A stretch of DNA of 64,000 nt. Source: JACJXW01 sp964418125 (GTDB lineage Bacteria; Bacteroidota; Bacteroidia; Chitinophagales; Saprospiraceae). A program made the translations under genes and the position numbers. The stretch lies in the NCBI GenBank assembly GCA_964418125.1, contig CAYQKY010000010.1:1-64000 (forward strand). The letters are read 5' to 3'. Of this stretch, positions 49,047 through 58,051 are shown one piece after another; the stretch's first letter is position 1, and each line of letters opens with the position of its first letter. Below the pieces are notes generated by a model. The model did not search any database. It saw nothing but the letters and a program-made list of their open reading frames with translations, and was not told the origin of the DNA.

Positions 49047-51714
49047 GTTTGGCTTGCCTTTCGATGAGATGGATCTTTTCGTCGATAACGATGCGTTCGC
49101 CCTTGCCGCGCCGTATGATGGCGTAGCGGTCGAAGCCGTCGACCATATCGGGGGCGGCGAATATGGGGTAGTAGTGGTTGTCCTGGCAGTACTGCACCAG
49201 CTGCGGCCGGTTCTTGCCGTCGATGGTGGCGATCTCGTCGATAAATAGGACGATCCGGTTCTCCGGGCTGCGCACCGTCAGGCGGTTGATCACCGTCATA
49301 ATGATGATAAGGCGCAGCATGCGGTCGGTGCCGTCCGACTCCACCTGCCGCGCCAGGTTGACCGAGCGGGCCTTGCCGTTGACGGTCAGGCGCAGCCGCA
49401 GGTCGAACAGCTCGCTGAAAGGGATCACCTGCCCGCGCTCCAGGTATTCGCGCAGGGTCTCGAAGTGGTCGTTGGCGGCCTCCCCCTGCCCGAAGAGGGT
49501 ATTGGCGTTGAGGGTCAGCCCGGCGATCTTCTGGAGGTCTTTCTGCAGGCGCTCGTTGGGCTCCAGCTCCACCTTGAGCGATTCGATGTTGGAAATGCTC
49601 ACCCGCCCCAGCTGGTAGTTGAACTCGTTGACGATGAAAGTGCGGAATTCTTCGTATCCGTCGAGGAACTTCTGGGCAGGGTTGGCGAATTGCACGGCGA
49701 TGTTGTTGAGCAGGGTCTCGATGCTCTGCTCTTTGTCCTGCAGAGACCTCAGCTCCTGTTCCAGCGCATTGATGAAGCGCTTTTCATCGGCCAGGTCATG
49801 CTGGGCTTTGTTCTTGAGCTGATGGAAGAGGCGGTTTTTCTGTTCGATCAGCTTCAGATACCGCTCATGGCCCTGCCGGATGCTTTCGTACAGGCTGTGG
49901 GCGTCTTTGGTGGTGCCTTCCACATCCTTTTCCAGGACGAAATGTTCGAGGTGGAGCCCTTCCAGCTCCCGCTGGTCGCGGCGCAGTTCATTTTCCCGCT
50001 GGCGGAGGGCGGCAACCTGCTCGGCGACGGCCTGCCGGCCGTTGTCCAGCCGCTCGATGGCCTCGCCGAGCTGGCGCAGTTTCTTTTCGGTTTTCTCTTT
50101 GGAGGCCGCCAGTTTGTCCCGGTCTTTTTTCAGCCCTTTGATGTTTTGTTCCACCTGTTCCAGGCGGCTGGCCAGCTGTAGGCCGTGCTCCAGCCGTTTC
50201 TGTTGTTCCAGGGCTTCGGCGCGTTGCTTTTCCAGGGCTTCCCGGTTGCGGATGGTTTCCAGCAGCTGGGAGATGCGGTTCCGTTCGCTTTCCAGTTCGG
50301 CGATCTCGGCGGCGAGTTCTTCCGGGGTGGCCAGGGGTTGCAGTTTGAAGTCTTCGGGAAGCTGGATCTCGCCGTCGAACAGGGAAACCCGGCGCCCTGT
50401 TCGGGTGGCCTTTTTGAGGAGGGCCGATTTCGGCAGGTGGCCCAGTTCCGGGCGCAGGACGCTGTTGAGCAGCTTGATGTCGTCGGGGTTGTCCGCCAGG
50501 TGGTTGATGAGCCAGTTCTCGCTATTGGCCAGTTCTTTCTGTTTGGCCTCGATGCTGTTCTGCAGGCGTTGCCGGCGCCGCTCCAGGTCCTCCGGCGAAC
50601 GGCCGGATACTTTGATCTCCTGCAGCTTGTAATTGAGTTTTTCCAGGGTTTCTCTCGTGCTCTGCAGTTGTTGCTCCAGGAGGGGCAGGGGCGGAAGGGC
50701 CTGTATTGTTTTCAGCACCTGCTCCTCCTGCTGCAACTGTTCCCGAATGCCCTGCACGCGGTGGCGCAGGACGCCTACTTCCTGGTGCAGCTCGCCCTTT
50801 TGGTTCTCCAGTTCCCGGCTCTGAAGTTTGAGTTCTTCGGCTTCCTTTTCTTTCCGGTAGAGCTTGTCGGCCAGCTCGGCGGCCAGGGCGGTGGCGGCCT
50901 GCCGGTACAGGCGGAACAGGCGGGCGAGGTTGTCGTACACCTCCTGCACTTCCCCGGTGAGGAGGCGAAACTGCCGGAATTCCTCCCTGATACTTTTCAG
51001 GATGGCCACCTTCTGGCTCTCCTTGCGCAGGCGGTCGATATCCTGCATATTCTGGCGGCTGTAGCTGAGCTGGTCCTGGTCGCGGTTGTCGGCGATGAGC
51101 AGGATGTCTTTCAGCGCCCGGTTGGTCACCAGTTTGGAGTTGATGAGGTAGCGGTATACCTTGGTGAAGCTGTTGGTGGTGCCGCTGCTCTTGCACTTGT
51201 CGGTCAGCCAGACGGCGGCGTTGTTGCCCTTTCCGGTGTGGTAGATCTGGCGCAGTACATCGGTAGCCTGCGGCAGTTCCCTGAGGCGCACCTGCCGCTC
51301 GCTGACGAGGTGGCGGGCCAGCTCCCGGTAGTTGCGCAGCTTCTGGCCTTTGGGCGTATGCTCGAAGAAGAAGTCCTTGCTGTATGCCGCATCCATCTTG
51401 GAATAGTGCAGCTCCGCCTCTCCGTCGCGCCGCACCAGCACGCAATAGCGGCGCCCCCGCTTGCTCACTTCAAAGACGATGTAACTGCGCTCCGCGTCCG
51501 GGAAATAGTGCGCGATGGTATCCTTATCGGCCGGCCGCTGGCCGCTGAAGTTCATCAGTTTCTTGTTGACCAGAAAGACGAAGTTGAGGGCGTAGATGAG
51601 CGAGCTCTTGCCCACGTTGTTGGGCCCTACCAGTTGCAGCGAGCGGCTCCCCTCGAAGTTGAGCTCGGCGATCTTATAGGATGAAGAATTGATCAGCACC
51701 AGTTTGGTCAGCAT
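49012..51714 (-). CDS. JetC/MksB-like SMC ATPase of a Wadjet-type condensin
   Basis: From ATG 51714 the product has 900 residues and follows the SMC plan. Walker A is in LVGPNNVGKSSLIYAL (about 30-38). A central coiled coil runs from about 280 to 650, with hinge-like residues around 400-480. The C-terminal head has Walker B in NRIVLFIDEIATID (Asp 826, catalytic Glu 827). In place of LSGGE the signature helix reads ESDGTDRMLRL (about 792-802). It is the first gene of the cluster, 285 nt from the divergent 52000 gene. The Walker boxes, coiled coil and toprim/kleisin neighbours point to JetC rather than RecF, RecN or SbcC. An upstream in-frame Met at 51789 would add 25 residues with no family match. 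Confidence 0.85.
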   Translation of the reverse strand: MLTKLVLINSSSYKIAELNFEGSRSLQLVGPNNVGKSSLIYALNFVFLVNKKLMNFSGQRPADKDTIAHYFPDAERSYIVFEVSKRGRRYCVLVRRDGEAELHYSKMDAAYSKDFFFEHTPKGQKLRNYRELARHLVSERQVRLRELPQATDVLRQIYHTGKGNNAAVWLTDKCKSSGTTNSFTKVYRYLINSKLVTNRALKDILLIADNRDQDQLSYSRQNMQDIDRLRKESQKVAILKSIREEFRQFRLLTGEVQEVYDNLARLFRLYRQAATALAAELADKLYRKEKEAEELKLQSRELENQKGELHQEVGVLRHRVQGIREQLQQEEQVLKTIQALPPLPLLEQQLQSTRETLEKLNYKLQEIKVSGRSPEDLERRRQRLQNSIEAKQKELANSENWLINHLADNPDDIKLLNSVLRPELGHLPKSALLKKATRTGRRVSLFDGEIQLPEDFKLQPLATPEELAAEIAELESERNRISQLLETIRNREALEKQRAEALEQQKRLEHGLQLASRLEQVEQNIKGLKKDRDKLAASKEKTEKKLRQLGEAIERLDNGRQAVAEQVAALRQRENELRRDQRELEGLHLEHFVLEKDVEGTTKDAHSLYESIRQGHERYLKLIEQKNRLFHQLKNKAQHDLADEKRFINALEQELRSLQDKEQSIETLLNNIAVQFANPAQKFLDGYEEFRTFIVNEFNYQLGRVSISNIESLKVELEPNERLQKDLQKIAGLTLNANTLFGQGEAANDHFETLREYLERGQVIPFSELFDLRLRLTVNGKARSVNLARQVESDGTDRMLRLIIIMTVINRLTVRSPENRIVLFIDEIATIDGKNRPQLVQYCQDNHYYPIFAAPDMVDGFDRYAIIRRGKGERIVIDEKIHLIERQAKHDPEEKVLSEN

Positions 51715-51999
51715 TCGGCAGTTTTGTATTGGCCTTCGGAAAAGGCCCCAAAATAGCAATCTTTTCAGAGAGTTAATAGTGCAGGCCATTAGCCAGGGAC
51801 GGGAAGGGCCTTGCTCCTCTCTCTGTGGAAGAGGAAAAAGCAGCTTACTAAGGCAAAAACCCCCGAAATGCTGATTTTAGTCATTTACAGAAGGGGAAGG
51901 ATGACTTAAATTATTCACTGCCCGCCCTGTTAACTACCTCATCTTTAGGACAGCAACTTTTGTAACTCCTTCAACACATTAAAACCAGAAGGCCCACTC
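51715..51999. promoter_or_regulatory. divergent promoter region of the Wadjet-like operon and the CrtC-like gene
   Basis: The 285-nt region contains GGCCTTCGGAAAAGGCC just upstream of the SMC start. On the minus strand CTATTTTG comes within one base of the -7 consensus spacing, but no exact TAnnTTTG was found in either direction. No gene fits. Confidence 0.4.
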
Positions 52000-52827
52000 A
52001 TGAGCAAATCACGCAACAACTTCTACCTCGCCAAATGGTACCTGGACTGCACGGATGATCACGGTAATACGGCCATTGGCCAGGCAGCTAATATGCGCTG
52101 GCATAACCGGGAAGTGCCTTATACCGGCCTGCTGATGTACGAAGAAGGCAAAGGCGCTGCGGAACGCAGCCGCTTCGAAGACCTCAACTGGCCCAACCAG
52201 ATGGGCGACCAGATCATCTGGGAAGACAGCTCTTTCGGCATTTCCGGTTGGTGGGAGGCCGATTCCCCTCCTCTTACCGCCCGCCTGTATCATTCCGAAA
52301 AAGGGTACGTCGACTGGCAATGCTTCCAACCCCGTTCTCGTGCCTTGTTTGACATTGCCGACGGGCCCATTATCAAGGGCCTGGGGTATGCCGAACGGCT
52401 GGTATTGACGGTAGAACCCTGGAAAATCCCAGTGGAACAGATCCGCTGGGGGCGTTACCTGTCGGAAGAGGACTACCTAATCTGGATAGAACTCCGCGGA
52501 GCGCCGCCCCGGCAGTGGGTATGGTACAACGGGGTGCCCGTTGAAGGGCCCGTTATTGAGGATGAGGCGGTCCACCTTCCGCAACTCGGCCTGCATCTGG
52601 AGCTGGGCAGTAGCAGCACCCTGGAAGAGGAGAAAAAAATACTGCATATCGTCCAGTCGCTGGTCGAGTATGTGCCGGGGTTCAACCGCACCGTTCCCCG
52701 TTTTTTCCTCCATGCCGGCGAACACAAGTGGCGCAGCAGAGGGAAACTCATGGAACGCGGGCAGGTGAAAAACGAAGGCTGGGCCATCCATCAGCTGGTG
52801 GATTTCACCCGGGCGGAAGGAAGCTAA
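52000..52827 (+). CDS. CrtC/AttH-like lipocalin-type protein, uncertain
   Basis: The 275-residue product lacks a signal peptide. It shows WYLDCTDDHGNTAIGQAANM, VPYTGLLMYEEGKGAAE, GPIIKGLGYAERLVLTVEPW, LRGAPPRQWVWYNGVPVEGP and FLHAGEHKWRSRGKLMERG. The central GLGYAERL..PW and IRWGRYLSEEDYLIWI patterns resemble the hydroxyneurosporene synthase (CrtC)/AttH lipocalin-like family. There is no carotenoid cluster nearby, so a carotenoid role is not implied. It is divergent from the Wadjet-like operon and may simply be a neighbour. Confidence 0.6.
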   Translation: MSKSRNNFYLAKWYLDCTDDHGNTAIGQAANMRWHNREVPYTGLLMYEEGKGAAERSRFEDLNWPNQMGDQIIWEDSSFGISGWWEADSPPLTARLYHSEKGYVDWQCFQPRSRALFDIADGPIIKGLGYAERLVLTVEPWKIPVEQIRWGRYLSEEDYLIWIELRGAPPRQWVWYNGVPVEGPVIEDEAVHLPQLGLHLELGSSSTLEEEKKILHIVQSLVEYVPGFNRTVPRFFLHAGEHKWRSRGKLMERGQVKNEGWAIHQLVDFTRAEGS

Positions 52828-52889
52828 GGCCGTTTTTAGAGCTTTTTTGGAAATGTGTGTCTTAAAAAGCAAAAATCCTTTGTTTTAAC

Positions 52890-52924
52890 CGAACAGCGAA
52901 CAGCGAACAGCGAACATCGAACAG
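52890..52924. repeat. five tandem heptamers (CGAACAG)
   Basis: Units 1, 2, 3 and 5 are CGAACAG and unit 4 is CGAACAT. The array ends 7 nt before the stop of the 5-oxoprolinase gene (52932), between two convergent gene ends. It resembles the short tandem heptamers at 46995. Confidence 0.85.
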
Positions 52925-52931
52925 CGCCTCT

Positions 52932-55900
52932 TTAGACAGGCTCTCCCCATCCCCCGCCTCCCGGCGTCTTAATAACGATCCTGTCTCCGGCCTCCGCTTC
53001 TGCCGAATCGACGCCCTGCAGCGGTACTCTTTCTCCGTTTTTCCGTATGAGATACTGCTCTCCCGCCTGTCCCGCTTCTCCCCCCACCATCCCATACGGC
53101 TCCTCCACCCGGTGCTGGCTGAGGAGGGTCACTTCCATGGGCTCCAGGAATTCCACCTCCCGGATTATTCCATCGCCCCCGCAGTACAATCCCTTTCCGC
53201 CGGAGCCTTCCCGCCGCGCGAAGCGGTGCAGGCGCACCGGATATCGGAATTCCAGCTCTTCCGGATCGGTGATCCTGGTGTTGGTCATGTGCTGGTGGAC
53301 GGCGGAGCGCCCGTGGAAGCCCGGCCCGGCGCCGGCGCCCCCGCCGATGGTCTCGTAGTAGCCGAAGCGGGCGTTGCCGAAGAGGAAGTTGTTCATGGTT
53401 CCCTGGCTGCAGGACGCCAACCCGAAGGCTTTGAGCAGGGTGTCCACCAGGCGCTGGCTCACTTCGGTATTTCCGCCGGCCACCGCCGGGCAAAGGCGGG
53501 CGTCGTCCTCAAAAAGAGGATTGAGGAAGGTCTCCGGCAATTCGATCTTTACCTGCTCCATCAACCCCTCGTTGAGAGGGATCTCCTTTTGGCAGAGCAG
53601 GCGAAGGACATAGATCACGGCGCTATAGACGATGGAGATGTTGGCGTTCAGGTTGTGCGGATGAGGCGTTCCTGTTCCGGTAAAGTCGATCAATATCCCC
53701 GGCCCTTCAATGGCGATCTTTACCCGGATGGGGCGCCCGTCATCCATATGTTCCTCGGCTTCGAACACGCTGCCCTGCCAGGGCCGAAGGGCGTCTCGCA
53801 GGCTGTCGGCCGCCAGGGCCTTGAGCTGGCCCATATAGTGGCGTACTTTTCCCAGGCCATGGGTATTTACCAACCGTTGCAAGGCAGCCTCGCCGGTGCG
53901 CAGGGCCGCCAGGGCGGCGTTAATATCCGCCAGGTTCTCTTCCAGGGAACGAGTGGGGTAAGGGGCTTCCGTAAGGAGAGCCCTTATCCCGTCCCAATCC
54001 ACCTTTCCTCTTCTCGCCAGGTAGGTTGGTGGAATGGCCACGCCTTCTTCCGCCAGGGCAGTGGCATCAGGGGGCATGGAGCCGGGCCGCTTGCCGCCGA
54101 TCTCGGCATGGTGGGCGCGGTTGACGGCATAGCCGATGAGCTGGCCCGCTTCAGTGAAGATGCCGCTGAGCAGGGTCACATCCGGCAGGTGGGAGCCGCC
54201 GTATTTGGGGTGGTTGGTGATGATGACGTCGCCGGGCCGCAATTCCAGCTTTTCCAGCACCAGGCGGGCACAGATGCCCAGGCTGCCCAGGTGGACCGGA
54301 ATGTGGGGGGCGTTGACGAGCAGCTCCGCATCGGCGTCGAGCAGGGCACAGGAGAAATCGAGCCGCTCCTTGATGTTGACGGAAAAGGCGGTACGCTGCA
54401 ACTGGGCGCCCATCTCTTCGGCGATGGCGGAGAAGCGGTTGGTAAACAGCTCCAGCTCGACGGACTCCTTGAGCTGCTGTCCCTGTCGCCCTTTTTTCTG
54501 TTGCAACTCCAGGACGGCATTTTTCCCTTTATACATCAGCAGGCGCCAGCCCGGCTCGATGAAGGCAGTGGAGGAAGGGTTGAGCAGCAGGGCGGGGCCT
54601 TCAATCACGGCGCCCTCCAGCAGTTGATTCCAGTAAAATATGGGGAAGGCAGTGTCTGTGTTCTGCCTTTGTGGTTCGGGCTGGTGAGTTCGGTGTGGAG
54701 GCTCCGTACGGCGGCTTTCCTGCGCTTTGCTGGCAGCCACTACCTTCAGGCTTTCCACTTCGATGGCCCTGCCTTCGGGAAAGTGGCCGAAGAGGCGCTT
54801 GTAGTGTTGCCGGAAATCTTTTTTCAGCTGCTGCGGATCGTGGTATTCCACTTCCAGGGTACTGTCCTGTCCTTTGAAGCGCAGGTAGGCCCAGGTGTGG
54901 CGGATGGCGATGTCTTCCGGGGGGAAGCCTTCGGCCTGCAATTGCCGGACGGCCTGATGGTTTAATTGTTGGCGGAGGGCGGGCAGCTCGTTCTGTACCT
55001 CTTCCAGAGTTTGCAGTATTTGTCGTTCCGCCAGGCGTTCTACCTGTGCCTGCCCCATGCCATAGGCGCTGAGCAGGCCGCCGTCGTAGGGCAGGATGAT
55101 GGTGTCGATGCCTAACAGCTCCGCGATTTTACAGGCGTGAAGGCCGCCGGCGCCGCCAAATGCCAGCAAGGCGTAATCGGCGGGGTCAAACCCTTTGGCT
55201 ACCGAAATGCGGCGGATGGCCTCCGCCATTTTTTCGTTTGCGATCTGTTCGAAGCCTCGCAATAGTTCTTCTTCGGTATGCGGCTCACCGGTAGCGGCCT
55301 CTATGGCGGCCTTCACCTCCAGCAGGGCCTGCCGGGCCTTTTCCCGGCTGATGGGGATGCCCATTTCCGAGGGGTCCAGTTTACCGAGCAACAGGTTGAT
55401 GTCGGTAATGGCGAGAGGGCCGCCGGCGCCGTAACAGGCCGGGCCGGGGTCGGCGCCGGCGCTTTCCGGGCCTACTGTCAGCTTCTGCCCGTCGAAAGAG
55501 CAGATGGAGCCGCCGCCGGCAGCGACGGTCTCGATGGCCAGGCAGGGGCTAAGCATACTGATCTCGCCTACCCGTGTGGTGTATTCGTAATCGTACTGGC
55601 CGTCATAGCGGGCGGCGTCGGTGCTGGTGCCCCCCATATCGAGGGTGAGCACTTTGCCGTAACCCAGTTGCCGGGCGATGGCGGCAGAGCCCACCACGCC
55701 GCCTGCCGGGCCGCTGAGCAGGCTGTCTTTGGGGTGGAACAGATCGGCGCCCACCAGTCCGCCGGCACTCGTCATGATGCGAAGCTGCTGGCCCTCTCCC
55801 AACCGTTCCCGGATATGGGAGAGGTATTCGTGGATAACAGGCGACAGGTAGGCGTTGGCCAGAGCGGCCTGCGCCCTCGGCAGCAACTTGATGGAGGATG

Positions 55901-56699
55901 TCAGGTGTTGGGACAGAGACAGAAAGGGGATGCCTGCCTGCCGGAGGGCCTCGCCGAGTTGCTGTTCATGGGCTGGGTTGCGGTAGGCATGCAACAGGGC
56001 AATGGCCACCGAGCGGCAGCCGCTCTGATGTACGTTCTGCACAATACGCCTGACCTCTTGTCCTGTCAAAGGTTCGATCACTTTACCCCGTGCATCCAGC
56101 CGTTCGGCCACCTCGATCACCGTTCGGTAGAGACGGGGCGGTTCGGGAATATCCAGTTGGAAGAGGTGGGGGCGTTGCTGGGTGCCGATGTAAGGCAGGT
56201 CACCAAAGCCCCTGGTAATGAGCAGGGCGACGGCGGCCCCCTTGCGCTCCAACAGGGCGTTGGTGCCCTTGGTGGAGCCCAGGCGCATGCGGACGGGGGG
56301 CAGGGGCTTGTCCAGTGGTGTGGCGGTGGCCAGGCGGGCGGCGAGGATGGGCGCTTCCTCTCCGGCGGTAATCTCAAAGGGAACCGGGCCGGAAAGCGAA
56401 ATGTTTTTGGAGAGGCGCATCCGGTTTTGCCCGAGGCGGGTTTCCAATACCTTCAACGACTTCGCCGGATTATCGAGCAGGCAGAGAGAATATCCATTAA
56501 AAATATCTGCCTCTACCGGCCAGTTGTGTTCCACCCTGAACCATCCACCCTCCATTTTTTCTGCAATTCTTCCACGGAGCCGGCTGTTGCTCAGCACTTT
56601 GATACGCCGGATGCGGCCATCCGGGCCGGTAGCGATACAATCGGTAAAGGTGCCGCCGGTGTCGATGTGCAGGCGCCAGGGTGGTAAAGAAGTACTCAT
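52932..56699 (-). CDS. 5-oxoprolinase (fused hydantoinase A/B type)
   Basis: This ATP-dependent enzyme hydrolyses 5-oxoproline to glutamate in the gamma-glutamyl cycle, or related lactams. The 1255-residue single chain equals a HyuA-HyuB fusion, the eukaryotic-like and some-bacterial arrangement. The HyuA half (about 1-700) has HIDTGGTFTDCIA, KVLSNSRLRGRIAE, TLDMGGTSTDAARYDGQYDY and EYTTRVGEISMLSPCLAIET. The HyuB half (about 740-1250) has FSAIAEEMGAQLQRTAFSVN, HVRLGSLGICARLVLEKLEL-like text, NHPKYGGSHLPDVTLLSGIF and ETIGGGAGAGPGFHGRSAVH. No hydantoinase or carbamoylase genes are adjacent, which supports the oxoprolinase reading. Cytosolic, no signal peptide. Confidence 0.93.
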   Translation of the reverse strand: MSTSLPPWRLHIDTGGTFTDCIATGPDGRIRRIKVLSNSRLRGRIAEKMEGGWFRVEHNWPVEADIFNGYSLCLLDNPAKSLKVLETRLGQNRMRLSKNISLSGPVPFEITAGEEAPILAARLATATPLDKPLPPVRMRLGSTKGTNALLERKGAAVALLITRGFGDLPYIGTQQRPHLFQLDIPEPPRLYRTVIEVAERLDARGKVIEPLTGQEVRRIVQNVHQSGCRSVAIALLHAYRNPAHEQQLGEALRQAGIPFLSLSQHLTSSIKLLPRAQAALANAYLSPVIHEYLSHIRERLGEGQQLRIMTSAGGLVGADLFHPKDSLLSGPAGGVVGSAAIARQLGYGKVLTLDMGGTSTDAARYDGQYDYEYTTRVGEISMLSPCLAIETVAAGGGSICSFDGQKLTVGPESAGADPGPACYGAGGPLAITDINLLLGKLDPSEMGIPISREKARQALLEVKAAIEAATGEPHTEEELLRGFEQIANEKMAEAIRRISVAKGFDPADYALLAFGGAGGLHACKIAELLGIDTIILPYDGGLLSAYGMGQAQVERLAERQILQTLEEVQNELPALRQQLNHQAVRQLQAEGFPPEDIAIRHTWAYLRFKGQDSTLEVEYHDPQQLKKDFRQHYKRLFGHFPEGRAIEVESLKVVAASKAQESRRTEPPHRTHQPEPQRQNTDTAFPIFYWNQLLEGAVIEGPALLLNPSSTAFIEPGWRLLMYKGKNAVLELQQKKGRQGQQLKESVELELFTNRFSAIAEEMGAQLQRTAFSVNIKERLDFSCALLDADAELLVNAPHIPVHLGSLGICARLVLEKLELRPGDVIITNHPKYGGSHLPDVTLLSGIFTEAGQLIGYAVNRAHHAEIGGKRPGSMPPDATALAEEGVAIPPTYLARRGKVDWDGIRALLTEAPYPTRSLEENLADINAALAALRTGEAALQRLVNTHGLGKVRHYMGQLKALAADSLRDALRPWQGSVFEAEEHMDDGRPIRVKIAIEGPGILIDFTGTGTPHPHNLNANISIVYSAVIYVLRLLCQKEIPLNEGLMEQVKIELPETFLNPLFEDDARLCPAVAGGNTEVSQRLVDTLLKAFGLASCSQGTMNNFLFGNARFGYYETIGGGAGAGPGFHGRSAVHQHMTNTRITDPEELEFRYPVRLHRFARREGSGGKGLYCGGDGIIREVEFLEPMEVTLLSQHRVEEPYGMVGGEAGQAGEQYLIRKNGERVPLQGVDSAEAEAGDRIVIKTPGGGGWGEPV

Positions 56700-56872
56700 G
56701 GGGTAAAAATAAGGATATGCTGGTTGCCACGCTATGGGCAGCTGAATAAAAGAGTTGGAGGCGGCTTACAAGAGCCAATTTGCAAAAAAGCAAATACCCA
56801 AAACATTGTAAATTAGTTTTATATGCACTTTGTAGTGGCGAAGCCACAATTGGCAGAAAGTAGCTTATTTAC

Positions 56873-56904
56873 TTGCATTCTACTTTCCGGCTTAGTTATA
56901 TTTG
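56873..56904 (+). promoter_or_regulatory. Bacteroidota-type promoter of the TPR protein gene
   Basis: TTG (56873-56875), 21 nt, then TATATTTG (56897-56904) match the TTG/TAnnTTTG pattern. Transcription would start near 56911, 22 nt before the ATG at 56933. Two small hairpins (GTGGC-gaa-GCCAC at 56835-56847, and ATTTGC/GCAAAT at 56778-56795) lie upstream. Confidence 0.65.
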
Positions 56905-56932
56905 TTGAATAAGTATTAAAATAGAAAGCGTT

Positions 56933-57781
56933 ATGCAAGAACCGTCCCAGGAGCTAAGAGTGCTGTACGAGGAGGCCCGCCAATACGAGGCAGCCCGGGA
57001 CCATTACAATGCCGTGAAGTTGTACAAGCGCATTGTAAAGGAGGCCCGCCATTGGGCGGAGCCCGTGATCCGGCTGGGAGAGATCTACAAATACCGACAG
57101 GAGTGGAAGCCGGCGCTGTACTACAATAAAAAAGCCGTTTCTCTGGATGCCGGCAACCAATCTGCCTGGTGGAACGTGGGCATAGCCGCCACTGCTATGA
57201 AAAAAGGGCGCCTGGCCCGGAATGTATGGGCGAAATTCGGCATGACGGCCGACGAGCCGACACTGGGCCCGGTGTCGGTGCGCCTGCATTGCCAGGGACA
57301 GTTCGAGATCCTGTGGGCGAGCCGTCTGGGGCCGGCGCGGGCCGTCATTCGCAACATTCCGCACCCGCGGTCGGGGCGCCGGTATGGCGATATTGTCCTT
57401 TTCGATAATGCGGTTCGGGGGTATCATACGTCCGATGCTTATCGCCTGCCGGTATTCGACGAACTGGGCCTGCTCAAGCGGTCTCACTATAAGACGTTCT
57501 CCTGTGTCCTGCAGTCGCCGGATAGCAAGGATATAAGGAGCCTTCAGAGCCTGTGCCGGGAGGAGCGCCTGGGGTTTGAGGTCTGGGCCAATGCCTCCCG
57601 TGCTTTTGCCTCCCAGTATTTTGGCGATACTCCTGAATATTATTTTCATAATTTTGAGGCGCAAACAGAACTGCTGGTTGCCGTCGCTGCCCCCGATCAG
57701 AAATTGGCCCTGGAAGTGCTGGATTCGTGGAAGGTGATCAGCCTGAAGGGCTATACGAATTTTGAGGTGCACCGGGTGTGA
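56933..57781 (+). CDS. TPR protein with an unknown C-terminal domain
   Basis: The 282-residue cytosolic protein starts with about three TPR-like helix pairs (EARQYEAARDHYNAVKLYKR, EPVIRLGEIYKYRQEWKPAL, DAGNQSAWWNVGIAATAMKK; residues 8-105). The rest is an alpha/beta region, with blocks VRLHCQGQFEILWASRLGP, IVLFDNAVRGYHTSD and TFSCVLQSPDSKDI, that I cannot assign. Close homologs in Bacteroidota of similar layout are known to me only as hypothetical TPR proteins. It has its own promoter and lies divergent from the 5-oxoprolinase gene. A hairpin element follows downstream. Confidence 0.8.
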   Translation: MQEPSQELRVLYEEARQYEAARDHYNAVKLYKRIVKEARHWAEPVIRLGEIYKYRQEWKPALYYNKKAVSLDAGNQSAWWNVGIAATAMKKGRLARNVWAKFGMTADEPTLGPVSVRLHCQGQFEILWASRLGPARAVIRNIPHPRSGRRYGDIVLFDNAVRGYHTSDAYRLPVFDELGLLKRSHYKTFSCVLQSPDSKDIRSLQSLCREERLGFEVWANASRAFASQYFGDTPEYYFHNFEAQTELLVAVAAPDQKLALEVLDSWKVISLKGYTNFEVHRV

Positions 57782-57855
57782 GGTTGAAAATGGGTATAGT
57801 GCTATATTGCTGAGGAGCTTTATTGTAATGCTGTTGTGAGCGCGGCCTGCGGTTG

Positions 57856-58019
57856 AGAGCATGTTTGGAGGCCACCCTTTGGACTAAAAAAGGCCACTTT
57901 TTCGGTGACACTTCGTTCCTTTCCTTGGCCGTACCTCCGGGTACGCCCTTCGAAAAGCGCCTCGTTTCACCGAAAAATTGACACTTTTCGTCTCCAAAAG
58001 CGGCCTCCAAACATGCTCT
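57856..58019. repeat. 164-bp hairpin element with 18-bp perfect terminal inverted repeats (copy B)
   Basis: AGAGCATGTTTGGAGGCC (57856-57873) is the exact inverse of 58002-58019. A stretch of partial pairing leads to a central hairpin GTACC-TCCG-GGTAC near 57931-57944. The AGAG/CTCT ends, the length and the centre resemble the element at 33010-33171, while the arm sequences differ. It sits in the 270-nt gap between the TPR gene and a lipoprotein gene. Confidence 0.75.
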
Positions 58020-58051
58020 GAATACCAGATGTATATCACCATATCGAAGGG

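Noticed and set aside
50185..51684. A 499-codon plus-strand frame opposite the SMC gene
   Set aside because: Leu/Gln/Val-rich translation mirrors the antisense of a coiled coil. No motif, and the real gene has Walker motifs.
53112..54965. A 617-codon plus-strand frame opposite the 5-oxoprolinase gene
   Set aside because: Antisense shadow of a conserved gene, with no recognisable domain.
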